Assembly (NCBI GenBank): GCA_022606135.1
Contig: JABYQN010000014.1
Location: 620,001 to 684,000, forward strand
Length of the DNA stretch: 64,000 nt
DNA from: Fomes fomentarius
Taxonomy: Eukaryota; Basidiomycota; Agaricomycetes; Polyporales; Polyporaceae
Reading direction: 5' to 3'
Below, one piece after another: positions 11,905 through 23,748 of the stretch. The notes below the pieces were generated by a model. That model worked only from the letters and a program-made list of their open reading frames with translations, did no database searches and had not been told where the DNA came from. Every line of letters begins with the position of its first letter. Position 1 is the stretch's first letter. The translations under genes and the position numbers were made by a program.

Positions 11905-13190
11905 AAGTCAATTTTTGTTTTCTGTTTTTCGCATCAGCGCCATCTCCAGCTCGAAAAGGGAATAGAGTGGATTGTGTATGAGATGCGTAGGGTTCAGGTC
12001 GAGAAACGCGAAAACTGCGACGGGGATGTTCATTCTGCAGGTGAGGAGGACGTACCCGATGCCCTGGGTGCACAGGATCTCTCCCCCCCCCCCCCCCCCT
12101 GCTCGCGGCGAACGCGCCGAATCGCGTAGTGTCAGGAGAAGTATGGCGACGTCGTAGGCAAACACTCTGTACGCAAGCGACTGCAAGGCGCTCCGCTCAT
12201 GCATGCTCACAGATCGAATGGGATAAAGAGAAATGGAAGACGCACTGTCGAGGTACTAAAAGGTCGCAAGGACGATGCTGTTTCATTGTGTACACGATGC
12301 ACGTCGACGAGTCTCCGTCCCACATCCGAATGGTACGCACCGTCGCGACGCCCGACGGTGCACAACCCATACCAACCGATAATCAGCAGTACGGGTGCAC
12401 ACGAGGAAACCCTCGTTGGTAAGTGAACCGTGCTGAGAGGGGGGCGCGTCAAGTACAACACTTTATGAGGGTTAGGACGCGAACGTACGGTCTGGAGCCC
12501 AGGAGAGACTCGCTCTTGCAAGATTGCTGAAACTCTGGAGAAGCAGAGTAGTCTGAGTCAGTTTGTGTAGGCGTAGCAGGTGCGCGCGTGGCAACCCTAC
12601 AGCAAATGTCCGGTATGCGACTATAGCACGTCGGTTTGTACAGCAGAACAACGGAGCGTCGGGCGTGCGGCGTACATTCCGGTTTTTCACTCCCTGTGAT
12701 CACAAGTTTTGCGCACGTCAGCGCTCTCCTCGCGGGCAACGGGGGTGCACAAGCGCATATGGAGAGGAGGAAAAGAGCCACTTACAAGAACAGAAGCGCG
12801 GCGAGCGTGATGTACCGCGCGAGGAGGTACGGCCCGTGGTCTCCCACTCGACCTGCACGAACGCCATCCTACATCCCGTTCCCGATCCGAAGTTGCGAGG
12901 GTGGAGGAAGGTGGGTGATCGTGATTGATTCGTGGCTGCGGGATCGCAAAGACTCACCCGTGGCAGGCCAGGAAGACTGCGGTGTGCTCGTACAGGAAGA
13001 AGTATGCACTTTGTACGCGACCACCGCCGGGGCCTGCTTGTTCATCTTGCTCTTGCTGCTCCTACTTTTGCTGAACTCGGGCCTCGAAAACGTCGAGTCG
13101 ATGCCGGATCAGAAGGAATGGGCGACCGGCGCTGCTTCCGCGATGGCCTGCAGGCGAAGGAAGGTACTCGTTTCTTCACACAATCCGCGT
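11905..13190 (-). pseudogene. degraded multi-spanning membrane protein (DUF6533-like?)
   Basis: Minus-strand frames give scattered membrane-protein pieces in order: a stretch with EHTAVFLACHG, then LLARYITLAALLFL before a GTAAGT, and at the end SLAYRVFAYDVAILLLTLRD, IGYVLLTCRMNIPVAVFAFL and DLNPTHLIHNPLYSLFELEM. Agaricomycete genomes hold many 7-TM proteins of this style (DUF6533 and relatives). The pieces lie in different frames, with stops between, and a run of 17 C on the plus strand (G on the coding strand) at 12083-12099 falls inside the coding part. I take it as a pseudogene, or a gene damaged by homopolymer error. Family assignment is tentative. Confidence 0.4.
12083..12099. repeat. 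17-base C homopolymer
   Basis: Seventeen consecutive C on the plus strand (G on the coding strand of the membrane-protein relic). Runs this long are slippage-prone in vivo and error-prone in sequencing. Confidence 0.9.
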
Positions 13191-13776
13191 GATTAATATT
13201 GGTGAGATGGAAACGCACGAGGGAAGACATGCCCTCGAGCAGGGCCGTTGAGCTTGCAACTACGGCGCATCTCTGCTTGATCATCAAGACCGTCGCAGGA
13301 GTCAATCAGTGCACACTCCTGCTGAAGCGCAGAATTCTAGAGGACGCGCCCGTGACCTAAGGTGCTAACGAGTCATAGTTTATCGTCGGCGAGAATGAGG
13401 TGCCACAGGGCAAGTGCACAGATGCGTAAATTGGTGAGTTGTCTTTGTTGCCTCTTCAGGCCTCAGGCCTCAGGACTCAAGGAAGGTGTGATGGGCATGC
13501 AATGTAGAGAGCACGTGTCATTACTCAGCGAAGTATGGATTGTTACCTCGAGAACGTTTCCAAGAAGGATTGACTCTATTCTCCAGACCCTGTACTTGGC
13601 TACGATCAGGCTATCTCGTCATTGGGAAAGTGGAGCGCCACTATATCACAGATCACTACCTCTTGAGATGCATGGACTTTTCATGTCATAGCTACGTGGA
13701 TGATCCCTGAACTGTAGATTTTATGAGCCTGCTGTAGAGGACGGGCTACCACTACATGAGGAGCACATGCTGAGCA
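13191..13776. other. intergenic, downstream of JmjC gene
   Basis: No gene recognised. Short plus-strand frames (13362-13691) lack motifs. The segment next to 13777 should hold the JmjC 3' UTR. Confidence 0.4.
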
Positions 13777-16123
13777 TCACCAACCACAGCTGACTTTCCA
13801 AAATAGCGTAGAGAACTCATCAGGATCTGCTTGTTTGCATTCCTGCCATCCATCTTGAGTCAGAGAGATATGGTGGATATCTCTCCTGGAAGGAAAGAAG
13901 TACCGTCAGTCCAAGTCGCAAGAATCTGGTGAATGACTTACAGATGATTGATGAGATCGAGAGACGTCATGTAACCCCGTTTCGATTGAGAACACTTAGG
14001 GTGTGGGCAGTGGTAGTTCGCTATACCGTCCCGCCGTGAATGCTTTCTGCGCGCATGATCATCCCTCGCGGAGACAGTAGCGCGTCGTTTCCGATTTCGT
14101 AGCAGCTTCTCGGCAACGTTATCTGCGTTCATCTCACGCAGCTTGTTGACTTGCATAGAGACTGATCGCCAGCTGTACCACAGAAGGTAATCGAGCTGCA
14201 ACAAGTCCGTGTTCGCATATGCGCGCAACTCCTGAGTAACCAAGCGGCTGGCAGAGACGCTCTCCAAGCACAAGAAGTCCACAGCGATCTTGATGCATGA
14301 GGAACGATTGCTGACCTACAGCCTCACGTGTCATGATGTTATGACTGAACACCACAATCATTTGCGACTGACCTGATGCGGACACCCTGCTGGTATGAAT
14401 ACAGCCTCTCCTACTCGTTGTCTGATGATGAACGGCCGCACTCCGCGCACTGCAAGTTCCTGTATCATAGTTGAGGTGATGAAGATCTTTTGCGCATGGA
14501 TAGGGTCCACATCCCGCGCCCACTCGAAATGCTCCTTTGCGTACTCGCACAGCTTCTGTGTATCTTCAGCCAGAAATATGAGCCACTCCGCACCATCATT
14601 ATCGTCGGACGGAGCTTCCAAGGACGGAGACGAGTAGACCATGATGTTGACGGCGCTAGTGATGTCCTTGTGGAGAGGAGTGGATCCGGTGGAGTACAAA
14701 TCACGTGTCGCAAGGTACGCTTTTGGACCTAGATAACGACTATGAGGTTCCTCATCTAGTGTCATGCACGCCGAGAACGCACCCATATCTGGCCGACCCG
14801 ACTTGAATGCCGGCCCTGGTGGATAGTGAGCGGCGAGGTTCAAGAAGCCATCGTGGCGAGTGTATACAGGCATAGGAAGAATGTGGGTGAACGCATTGAA
14901 GTATTCGGGAAAATACTGAGAGAAGGCCTTCGACGGTGGCCAATCCTATTCAACAATGAGCGATAGTCCGATATGGTGAAGAGGTATACTCACCCTGAGC
15001 TTCACCGGAATGCCTCTGACTTCATCAGTCTGCATGAAATTCTCAAAAAATTCTTTCACCGTGACCTTCTGAGTCTGGATCTTCGTCTGGAATTGCTTGA
15101 GCATGGTGACCTTCTCATATCCATGCGTCCGTACGAATGCATTCGGTGACCAATCTCCTTGGAGCTGGTCCTCAAGCCCTCTAACGACGAGCGGTATATT
15201 TCGTGACCACAATGCATGGAAGACCTGATCCTGCGTGCGGCGTATGTATGGTGTCTTCCGGGCTTTTTGCGCGAGAACTTCAAGTGCAAGGGACTCATTG
15301 GTATGGGGGGCAGGGGCAGCAGCAGATGTTCGCGGTGTCTCAAGGACACCATTCACATCATCGAGGATAGACTGTGCTAAGCCAGCAGAGAACTGTAACG
15401 ATGGCCGGAAGGAGTGATCCTGTGGCGAAGGCGAAGGATGTGAGAGAGCAATGAACAGGATGGACAATCAAGCTCACGCCTTGCATGGTACAACGGATGC
15501 TCTTGACTTGTGCTTCATCCTTTTGGCAGTGTACACAGAGCTCGAATCCGCAAGTCGTGCATATGTGAGATGACGATAAGATGCATATGTGACAAGCGTC
15601 TGACAAGGCCAGTCAGCTGGCAAGGCAACTATGGAATAAAGCAGTGGCGTACCACACGTCACACGATAGCCCAACTCGATCTTTCTCCGCAATAGACCAG
15701 GCAGATTCTCGTGCTGGCATATGTCCACTAGTAAGGGGCGCAACTCAAGGGCAAGCGCGTACTGTGCTAGTCAGATTTTTGCAGCCGTCAGACACCACAT
15801 GATACGCACCTGCACATCCTCAACTACACTTAGTTTGGGAACATCATAAAAGACTGGATAGTCGACATCAACGGGGACAGTCCCGTCCTCTGCGACAAAG
15901 TCTGTTGCTTCTACGGTCTCGCCAGAGTTCAGTAGTCTAAAACCTGTGAGATCCTGAACAATGAGTCTGGTTCAATCAATTATATAGATCACTACCCACC
16001 TTTGAACCGACAGACGTCATGTTTCAGTGGAGATAGACCGGCACAAACAAAACATGCGGAGGGTAGTTTGAGGTCTCCGCCTTTGCGACCCCGATAAGAA
16101 GAGCAAGCAGCCTGTTGTTCCAT
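13777..16123 (-). CDS. JmjC-domain protein, KDM3-like, eight exons, 647 aa
   Basis: Resolved as complement(join(13777..13885, 13942..14288, 14373..14945, 14994..15419, 15478..15599, 15653..15761, 15810..15943, 16000..16123)); all introns are GT-AG and the phases close exactly. Domains: Cys pair C24/C27, a Cys-rich zinc module (C122, 125, 128, 136, 139, 144, 147), then the JmjC fold with H397-x-D399 (in TPLHKDITSAVN) and distal H495 (AGCPHQ), followed by IAVDFLCLES...VTQELRAY, which matches the segment after the iron site in KDM3/JMJD1 proteins. These are Fe(II)/2-oxoglutarate enzymes that demethylate histone H3K9. All three iron ligands are present, so activity is plausible. The last exon is inferred from a perfect GTAAGT donor at 13941; without it the frame stops at 13938. 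Nuclear location is inferred. Confidence 0.85.
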
Positions 16124-16653
16124 GCGTATGACTAGCTAGTAGCAGTCTTCGCGTGGTATGAGAGGATCCAGGAAGCCAGCAGGAAGCTCAAAACATGGAC
16201 GTCGGAAACTGATGAACTCGAATGGATTACACGCACTGTGTCACGTGTATGGCATGTACCCGACTTGATCCGATACAAAATCACGTAGACGCCTCTATGG
16301 GAGGTTCTCGTTCCACTATCTTCTGCCTGTTACCGTCCTTTACTACCGCTCTCAGTATCTCTTGCGCATAGCGGATACTCATGACTGCCGCAGGCATGCT
16401 AGGCAGTAAGTCCGACATGTACTGACATGTACGGCTAGAACTCAACCGACCTTCGCAGATTCACTACAGACAATCGCCGTTTAGCTCAGTGACAGTCTAG
16501 TGGTTAGGCTAGTGGGTGTATGGGAACACGCGTTTTGAAAACAGGCGACCGCAGGGTGTGAGGCATGCAGGTGACCGCGCAGACAGGTTGCAGGTAGAAG
16601 ACGCGTCAGTGAAAGTGAGTTCTGATCCAACCAATAAGCGTAAACATTTACTG
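16124..16653. other. JmjC promoter side, no gene seen
   Basis: This is the 5' flank of the JmjC gene up to the first inverted arm. I see no open frame with motifs. Promoter elements are expected but none is distinctive enough to place. Confidence 0.4.
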
Positions 16654-18155
16654 GCATCTCTCGTACCCTTATTCCGAATGCCTTGTTGATCCTTATATAA
16701 CCGCAGAGAACGTTGTGCCTTTGAAGACGTTAAACAGAACAGCTGCGTGGTGGATCCAGCAAATCACCACTGCCTTCTCCCTACTGGACGTGTACCGCAA
16801 TTCAAAGGGCGTGTACCAGAACCCGGCCAAGTACGACATCGAGAGCGATGCGAGCAGTGCTGCGTACCCGCTCGCCATCATTGCAATCTCTGGGGCTACT
16901 CCCATCATTACCAACATCGGCTTTGCCTCTCTGCAGGGAGACCCCCGGTGTGCGACAAATGTGCTCGGGTGCAGACGGAGACGGTGACGATGGTGACCGG
17001 ACCACCGATTGGCCAACTGAGGACCATCGGTCTGGTTGACATGGAGCCTATGACGGATGCTATATTGACTGCTTTTGTTATAGCTGCTGTGGCGAGCCTT
17101 CCTTCTACGGAGGAGAGGACGCTTCGCCATAGAAGCAGGCTGCCCACCACTCGAATTATCGGTGTCGCGAATCAGCGGGTGAAGGACTGTAACAGGATCA
17201 AGGCTATGGTCGATGAGCTCGGTTGGTCTCTGCTACTACGTTCGATGTGACCATGTATTGATGTTATAGTGCGACAGCTAAGTTCGGTGTCGAAAGCCTC
17301 GAGTGGGACGACGGTCTCGAGGTGTATGGCAAACCGCTCTTCGATGAAGGAGGGTGTGAATGTGCACTGCTACTACGATCGTGTCGCGATGGCGCCCAGC
17401 GTCGTTGGAAAAGTGGTGAAGGATACCGTCACGAGGAGAAGCGCTGCGTGGAGAAGACCTGGCCGGATTGGTGGGATAACATCGAGAACAAGGTGCGCCC
17501 TATCTCTTGCCGAACAAAGCTGCTGCCACTCACTTCTCTTCCCGTAGATTGGCCTGGACGTTGAAGATGTCGAATACCCTTCCGTTCATGGCCTCGCCTC
17601 CGTCACCCGTCCTGCTGCCGTCGCCCAAAATACTTAGGGCTACGTCATCATTCTCGGCGGGGGCATCGTCGAGATTCCCGCTGCTCGAGACCTGAAGCAC
17701 GCGGAGAAGGGTCCCGTAGTGCACATTGTCAGGGAGATCAATGAGGTCATCAGTCATCACCTACCTCGGCGAAGAGATCAAGAGCGCGTCGTCGTCGTCT
17801 TCAGGCGTCGCGCACCATGTCGCTGAATGCTGCAGCCTGCAGCTGAGAATTCATTACTGTCGCTTTGAACTCGTCGGACGCTCTGGTCGAAGATGACTCG
17901 TAGGTCACCCCTCCGCTCCCCACAGTCATCAGCTATGATTGCAATGTGAATGCCGTCGTGGAGGATGATCCGCGTCGTGGATACCGGGATTGAGCAACTA
18001 GGCGGGGGCGGGTTGTGGCTTGCTGCGGCGCTGAAGCAAGTGCGGAGGAGGTCGCGGAGATGAAGCGGTTCACGCCGATATGCTCCATGACGCCTCGGTG
18101 TCACGCCGCCAAAGATTGCTTTGTGCCCTCGGCTCGAATACATGGCTGAAGAGGC
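16654..18155 (+). repeat. 1,502-bp inverted repeat, left arm
   Basis: The arm equals the reverse complement of 22247-23748. Both arms have the same length and I found one substitution (position 18146, in ATGGCTGAAGAGGC versus ATGGCGGAAGAGGC). The inner end stops inside that shared MAEEA-like codon run and the outer end at GCATCTCTCG. The spacer is 4,091 bp. The near identity points to a recent event or ongoing gene conversion. Both arms hold the same broken AROM fragment. Confidence 0.92.
16712..17768 (+). pseudogene. AROM (ARO1) fragment: EPSP synthase plus start of shikimate kinase, arm 1
   Basis: AROM is the five-domain enzyme of the shikimate pathway. In order, over several frames, I read [107 protein letters not shown] and EKRCVEKTWPDWWDNIENK, which are EPSP synthase landmarks, then YVIILGGGIVEIPAARD and KGPVVHIVREINEV from shikimate kinase. 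An intron (about 17492-17547, GTGCGC...GTAG) is retained. At least four frame changes and an in-frame TAG at about 17632 break it, and the other AROM domains are absent. It cannot make a working enzyme; a full ARO1 gene is expected elsewhere in the genome. Confidence 0.85.
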
Positions 18156-18196
18156 GCAGGTAGGCGACAGACCTAACTTCACCCACAACCATAGCC

Positions 18197-18829
18197 ATGG
18201 CCTCCCACCAACTCGGCTCTCTTTTCGAGTGAGTGTCGTTCCATGCTCCCTCCACAAGTCTGCCTCTCACTCTAGTACCAGTGAAGCGGAAATTGCTTTC
18301 AACTCAGCCGGCGTAACCTACATGGTAATCGTCGATGGAACGCCAGTATCTGGACAGGCCGTCCCTGTACAACTCCTCGTCACCCAAATCGGCGTCAACC
18401 TTCGTAAGTACCGCATACTCGGCGTATGGCTTGTCTGAACGTATGTGTTCGCAGATGCCGTGATGGTGTGTGAAATCAATGGCCACGGCGCCTGCGACGC
18501 TCCCCCCAACGTCCTATTGAAGGTGATGATCCCTGATAAGATGTTCACCTACAAATTTTGTCAGGTCAGCCACCTTCTCTACATATTGCCTACCTCAGGT
18601 GGATAATTATCGTAACCATCAGGCAATCCTCACAATGACAATCACCAGTGAGAGTAACCGCACGTATTACCTCCTTCAGTTTGACCACGACGACGACTTC
18701 TGGGCTGTTATGTCCATGGTTTCCGAGGCTCATCTGGATTCTACCGGCTATGAGGCACGCGTCGAACGCCTCATCGACGACGCACTCCGCCACCTCCCCA
18801 CGAACCCAGGCGCGAACGTTGAACGTTGA
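18197..18829 (+). CDS. unknown protein, four exons, 166 aa, next to the inverted arm
   Basis: Resolved as join(18197..18228, 18276..18403, 18455..18564, 18599..18829); all introns are GT-AG, with the last only 34 bp, and phases close. The start MASHQLGSLF lies 42 bp inside the spacer. The protein reads as a compact globular domain: alternating hydrophobic stretches (VTYMVIVDGTPVSG, VQLLVTQIGVNL), a two-cysteine segment (VMVCEINGHGACD), and a charged C-terminus (RLIDDALRHLP). I do not recognise the family and see no signal peptide or membrane segment. It is the only intact gene in the spacer and its promoter probably lies within the arm. Confidence 0.6.
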
Positions 18830-19097
18830 CGGCGTTGCCGCCTTACCGCGCCCCTACCGCTTATGATAGTACATGACCATGGATCGATGTTGTCTTGCTC
18901 TCTTTGTACGCAAATACTCTATACTGAGTCCTTGATGCTGCCGAATAAAAACGCCTGTTCCGAATTTCCCCTCCCGATTTGGCGTTGCCTCCGCTGGTAG
19001 TGCGTGTATTCGATGTTATGTAATAGCGCTTAAACTTCCGAGTCGCTCTTACCTTCATGGCTGCTAGCACCATGCCTGCTCCTCCTCAGGCCTACTG
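18830..19097. other. short intergenic segment
   Basis: No gene seen; probably holds the 3' UTR of the 166 aa gene. Confidence 0.4.
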
Positions 19098-19626
19098 ATG
19101 ACCCGAGACACGGTAATGGTGATCGCCTTGACTTTGGAATCCTATCCCGACGACTATGACGTACTCCAGAACGTGGCACTGGCGGCGCCTCGCAAAAGCT
19201 CAAGTTGTTGGAAAAACCGCGCCAATACATGCGTTTGTCCAATCCCTATTATGATTCTCTTGCTGTGGATTGAACTCGCATCCGCAGCGCAGGATGCTCC
19301 ATGCTCGCAGAGCTTGGAATGACGCTCGTGCCTGGGCGCATGTCCTGAAGAAGCTTGATTTTCTCGAGGACTTCGCTCTTCGCACAGCATCCTCCATCAC
19401 ACGCGCCCCGTACAAGATCGCTAGTGAACAGAAGACGTTGCTCAAGTGGACAAATACATCTTCGCGGGCCGCAGGCATTCACGAGCATCCCACGCTCACG
19501 TTCCTTCGTGTTTGGTATCGCTGCCTAGAGCCAAACGGAGGAATCACGACTTGTTGGTCGAAGACCTCTGGGAGCTGGCGCAACATTTCTCGTGACACCG
19601 CAAATCCTCCAGACACTGTTTTCTAG
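19098..19626 (+). pseudogene. broken coding-like segment of unknown family
   Basis: Plus-strand frames shift several times but read coding-like: LESYPDDYDVLQNVALA, then PRQYMRLSNPYYDSLAVD, MLAELGMTLVPG, SSITRAPYKIASEQKTLLKW, EHPTLTFLRVWYRCLEPNGG and LVEDLWELAQHFS. There are no clear splice sites at the frame changes. I do not recognise the family; it looks like the remains of one globular protein of about 170 residues with at least three frameshifts. Confidence 0.35.
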
Positions 19627-21265
19627 GTATGACTATAGTACATTGTGTTCGCACTACTTGACTGTACCCCATACGATACCCCGGACCCTGCCTACCTCTT
19701 CCTACCCGTGTCGCAGTGTACCACTGTGATTCACGCCGCCATTTACAATCAGTACACCCCTCGCGCGATGACTGCAGGCTCGTGCGACCCAACACGCGGG
19801 GCCTGTTCGTAAGAGTTGCTGGCATCGGAAATCACCGTATCGTTTCAGGTAATAATTGACAGGGCTGATTTTTGATCGTCATACCACCTAGGCAGTGAGT
19901 GGCCTCCCTGCAACGTCTCCATCTCTATCCCCATACCCTCCGTGGAGAACGCAAACAAGCATGTATTCTCCGTCAGTGGGCTCTCCGGCTTCACACCTTG
20001 CTCTGCCATCTCCCAGCGACAATATGTTGCTGCTCGAGACTGAGCCTCCGCTCTTGGCTGACAGATAGTCGATGCCTCCCAAACTTTATCGCCCCTCCGA
20101 GTCGATGATACACCCGTAGATCTTGAATTGAGGTGAGGAACCGGTCCTAGGTCCACGTTCTCGCGTTGTTGTGCCCCGCAGGTGGTAAGCTCTCATGCTG
20201 TCACCTTGTCATCTGTTGGACCGGAACTTGAGTCACAAAGATGTCGGCGAAGCTACGGATGCCTTCTTCAATACCATCATGGCTCTAGCCAATCTGCTGA
20301 TGTACGTGCAATCCTCATTGTGACGCCAGATCTCCCCAACTCTTAATGCTGTGTTCGGCGATCAGATAGCTACATACACGGATTGCAGAGATTGAGGTGA
20401 ACCTCCCGGCGTCGAAGGCTGGAATGTCACGGGCATGTATTGTACGTGCTATACTACTTGTCATGATACTCACTAATGACGCTCTCAAACAACATCATCG
20501 AGCTGGATCTCAATCCAGCACTTCCAACCTATTCGCGCGCTCTGGCAGTCCGCCATGAATACGAGCGACCGGCACAGAGCCGCACAGAGCCAGGGAAGAG
20601 CCTCGGACATGGACGCTACAGAAGGAAAAACCAAGTTCTCCGCGGGATGTACCACTCAGATAATCACGAAGAACGCGTCGACAGGTACCTGACAGGTACT
20701 ATGATGAAGAGAGCAGCGAGTTGCGTATGGATCACCCACTGGGAAGTGCGCGGAGGGTAAAGACGGTCACCCCAGCTCTCGATCAATCCAATGAGAAGGC
20801 GCACAGAACTCCTCTTTCATGCTACTCTCCAGACGTGGAGTCTCCGGTCTCTCTCCTCCAAAGTGATTACACAGGCTGTCCCCGTGAGGATCTCCGTCGA
20901 CCTTGTGTGCCATGCGTCCTGAACTCACACTATGTATACGCCCCCACGTCTCCACCTGAGGATGGAGACATCTGGCCCATTGCCTGCTATCACGTCTCCT
21001 CAGACTGACTCGGAGGGGGAGGGATCGGGCAGGTTCTTCGACCTCAGCCGAGCTCAGCGGCTTTGCATCATCCTTGGGAGCGACCTGAGGAGCGCCAGGA
21101 GAAGTGGCAGGGCGACCGAGAGGAGGAGAGGGAGGAGGAAGCGAGAGCGAGAGGATAAGTAGCGCGCGACTCGGAGCCTGGAGGAGAGAGAGTAAAGCGC
21201 GCCGAAGGCGGGGAGAGCAGCGCGCTTGTGATCATGCCGATGGCGGGGCGCGTACCACTGGCTTA
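19627..21265. other. spacer sequence without a recognised gene
   Basis: Several short frames on both strands, none with motifs. A minus-strand hydrophobic leucine-rich frame (21154-21054) is a translation of low-complexity CTCTCC-type sequence (about 21100-21220) and is not supported as a gene. The lost 3' end of the RPC4 gene is not found here. Confidence 0.35.
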
Positions 21266-22260
21266 CTACCTTGATCGAGAAGAACTCACGTCCATGAGGA
21301 TGCCGTTTTGCATGCGCAACTTGACGGCTCCACTTTGGTATATCTCGAGCTGCCCGACGACGCCATCGAGCTTTGGCTCTTCGGCAGCGTTTTGCGGCAC
21401 GGAACCGGTCTCTGCGCCAGTAGCGTCTGCTGCTGGAGGTTTCGTATCGTCGGCAGAGGTGACCTTCTTGGCCGACTCCTCGCCCGCACCACCAGCTTCG
21501 ACTGTGCACTTGCCTTTCAAGTCTGCGTTAGGCGGTCCATTCCCTGACTAAAATGCGGGAAATGGGAGTGGGAATTGGGAAAAGTATAGACGTTCTTGTC
21601 GGATGTCCGTATCCTGTGCACGTACAGAGTAAGGATCTTTCGCCGTTGAAATAGGAAAACTAAGGAATGACAGTGAATCTCTTGTTGCTCCTGTGTTTGA
21701 GCAAAGTCGTCTATGATGTCCTCTAGCTCCTCCTCTTCCCCGCTTTCGCTGAAGTCGACCGCATTGGCCTCGTTGACCTCTTGCTCTAGTGACGCTGAGC
21801 GGTCGACATCCATGACCTCTGTGGTCGCTGGACGCATATATTCAACACGATGCTCTTGGCGGCACGACCGATGCAGTCGCAACGTACCTTGGCGTTGCGC
21901 ATTCACCTTCGTACCCTTCTTCTTTCCCGTGTCCCTCTCCTTCCTCAATCTCTCCGGCGCCATCCAGTCCATCTGTCGCACATTCTCCATGTCTACAATC
22001 TCGACTCCATCATCCGGGTCACTAGAGTACACCTCCTCGTCGCCTTCCTTCTCCCTTTCCTTCTCCTTCTTCTTCAGCGACGGCGCGGTCGTCTGCGTAA
22101 GGCCCGCCCCGAGCTTCGCTTATCCATCAGCGCCCGAAGGCTGCGGTACTATAGGCGCAAAGTTGGAGCGAGGAGCGGTGCGCCGCCCAGACATCCCAGC
22201 GAGGGCGGGACCGATGGCGAACGGGCCGCTTGCAGTCATCTCAACCGCCTCTTCCGCCAT
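21266..22260 (-). pseudogene. RNA polymerase III subunit RPC4 (RPC53/POLR3D), truncated and broken
   Basis: RPC4 is a Pol III subunit that works with RPC5 in initiation and termination. On the minus strand I read TASGPFAIGPALAGMSGRRT, APRSNFAPIVPQ, GAGLTQTTAPSLKKK, GVEIVDMENVRQMDWMAPER, FSESGEEEELEDIIDDFA, then after an intron DIRQERLYFSQFPLPFPAF and LDGVVGQLEIYQSGAVKLRM with NGILMDV. This is the family's order. Damage: in-frame TAA at 22120-22122, a TAG right after the FPLPFPAF segment (about 21555), and nothing matching the final C-terminal exon after the donor at 21290. The 5' end runs straight into the inverted arm, so the normal N-terminus is also replaced. Introns are retained, so this is a DNA-level copy. 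Confidence 0.78.
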
Positions 22261-23748
22261 GTATTCGAGCCGAGGGCACAAAGCAATCTTTGGCGGCGTG
22301 ACACCGAGGCGTCATGGAGCATATCGGCGTGAACCGCTTCATCTCCGCGACCTCCTCCGCACTTGCTTCAGCGCCGCAGCAAGCCACAACCCGCCCCCGC
22401 CTAGTTGCTCAATCCCGGTATCCACGACGCGGATCATCCTCCACGACGGCATTCACATTGCAATCATAGCTGATGACTGTGGGGAGCGGAGGGGTGACCT
22501 ACGAGTCATCTTCGACCAGAGCGTCCGACGAGTTCAAAGCGACAGTAATGAATTCTCAGCTGCAGGCTGCAGCATTCAGCGACATGGTGCGCGACGCCTG
22601 AAGACGACGACGACGCGCTCTTGATCTCTTCGCCGAGGTAGGTGATGACTGATGACCTCATTGATCTCCCTGACAATGTGCACTACGGGACCCTTCTCCG
22701 CGTGCTTCAGGTCTCGAGCAGCGGGAATCTCGACGATGCCCCCGCCGAGAATGATGACGTAGCCCTAAGTATTTTGGGCGACGGCAGCAGGACGGGTGAC
22801 GGAGGCGAGGCCATGAACGGAAGGGTATTCGACATCTTCAACGTCCAGGCCAATCTACGGGAAGAGAAGTGAGTGGCAGCAGCTTTGTTCGGCAAGAGAT
22901 AGGGCGCACCTTGTTCTCGATGTTATCCCACCAATCCGGCCAGGTCTTCTCCACGCAGCGCTTCTCCTCGTGACGGTATCCTTCACCACTTTTCCAACGA
23001 CGCTGGGCGCCATCGCGACACGATCGTAGTAGCAGTGCACATTCACACCCTCCTTCATCGAAGAGCGGTTTGCCATACACCTCGAGACCGTCGTCCCACT
23101 CGAGGCTTTCGACACCGAACTTAGCTGTCGCACTATAACATCAATACATGGTCACATCGAACGTAGTAGCAGAGACCAACCGAGCTCATCGACCATAGCC
23201 TTGATCCTGTTACAGTCCTTCACCCGCTGATTCGCGACACCGATAATTCGAGTGGTGGGCAGCCTGCTTCTATGGCGAAGCGTCCTCTCCTCCGTAGAAG
23301 GAAGGCTCGCCACAGCAGCTATAACAAAAGCAGTCAATATAGCATCCGTCATAGGCTCCATGTCAACCAGACCGATGGTCCTCAGTTGGCCAATCGGTGG
23401 TCCGGTCACCATCGTCACCGTCTCCGTCTGCACCCGAGCACATTTGTCGCACACCGGGGGTCTCCCTGCAGAGAGGCAAAGCCGATGTTGGTAATGATGG
23501 GAGTAGCCCCAGAGATTGCAATGATGGCGAGCGGGTACGCAGCACTGCTCGCATCGCTCTCGATGTCGTACTTGGCCGGGTTCTGGTACACGCCCTTTGA
23601 ATTGCGGTACACGTCCAGTAGGGAGAAGGCAGTGGTGATTTGCTGGATCCACCACGCAGCTGTTCTGTTTAACGTCTTCAAAGGCACAACGTTCTCTGCG
23701 GTTATATAAGGATCAACAAGGCATTCGGAATAAGGGTACGAGAGATGC
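22247..23748 (-). repeat. 1,502-bp inverted repeat, right arm
   Basis: Reverse complement of 16654-18155, with one mismatch found. The inner end (22247-22260) supplies the first codons that precede the RPC4 relic, and the outer end lies in sequence unrelated to the left flank. Content: the same AROM fragment on the minus strand. Confidence 0.92.
22634..23690 (-). pseudogene. AROM (ARO1) fragment, arm 2
   Basis: This is the mirror copy of 16712-17768 and carries the same EPSP-synthase and shikimate-kinase motifs, the same retained intron, the same frame changes and the same internal TAG. The damage therefore predates the inverted duplication, or the arms have been homogenised by conversion. 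Confidence 0.85.

Noticed and set aside
12636..13196. 186-codon plus-strand frame with a run of ten leucines
   Set aside because: It is antisense to the degraded membrane-protein pieces; the leucine run comes from CTGCTC-type repeats of the opposite strand, and no motif or splice context supports it.
21713..22624. 303-codon plus-strand Ser-rich frame
   Set aside because: It is antisense to the RPC4 relic, whose motifs on the minus strand are unmistakable, and continues into antisense of the inverted arm.
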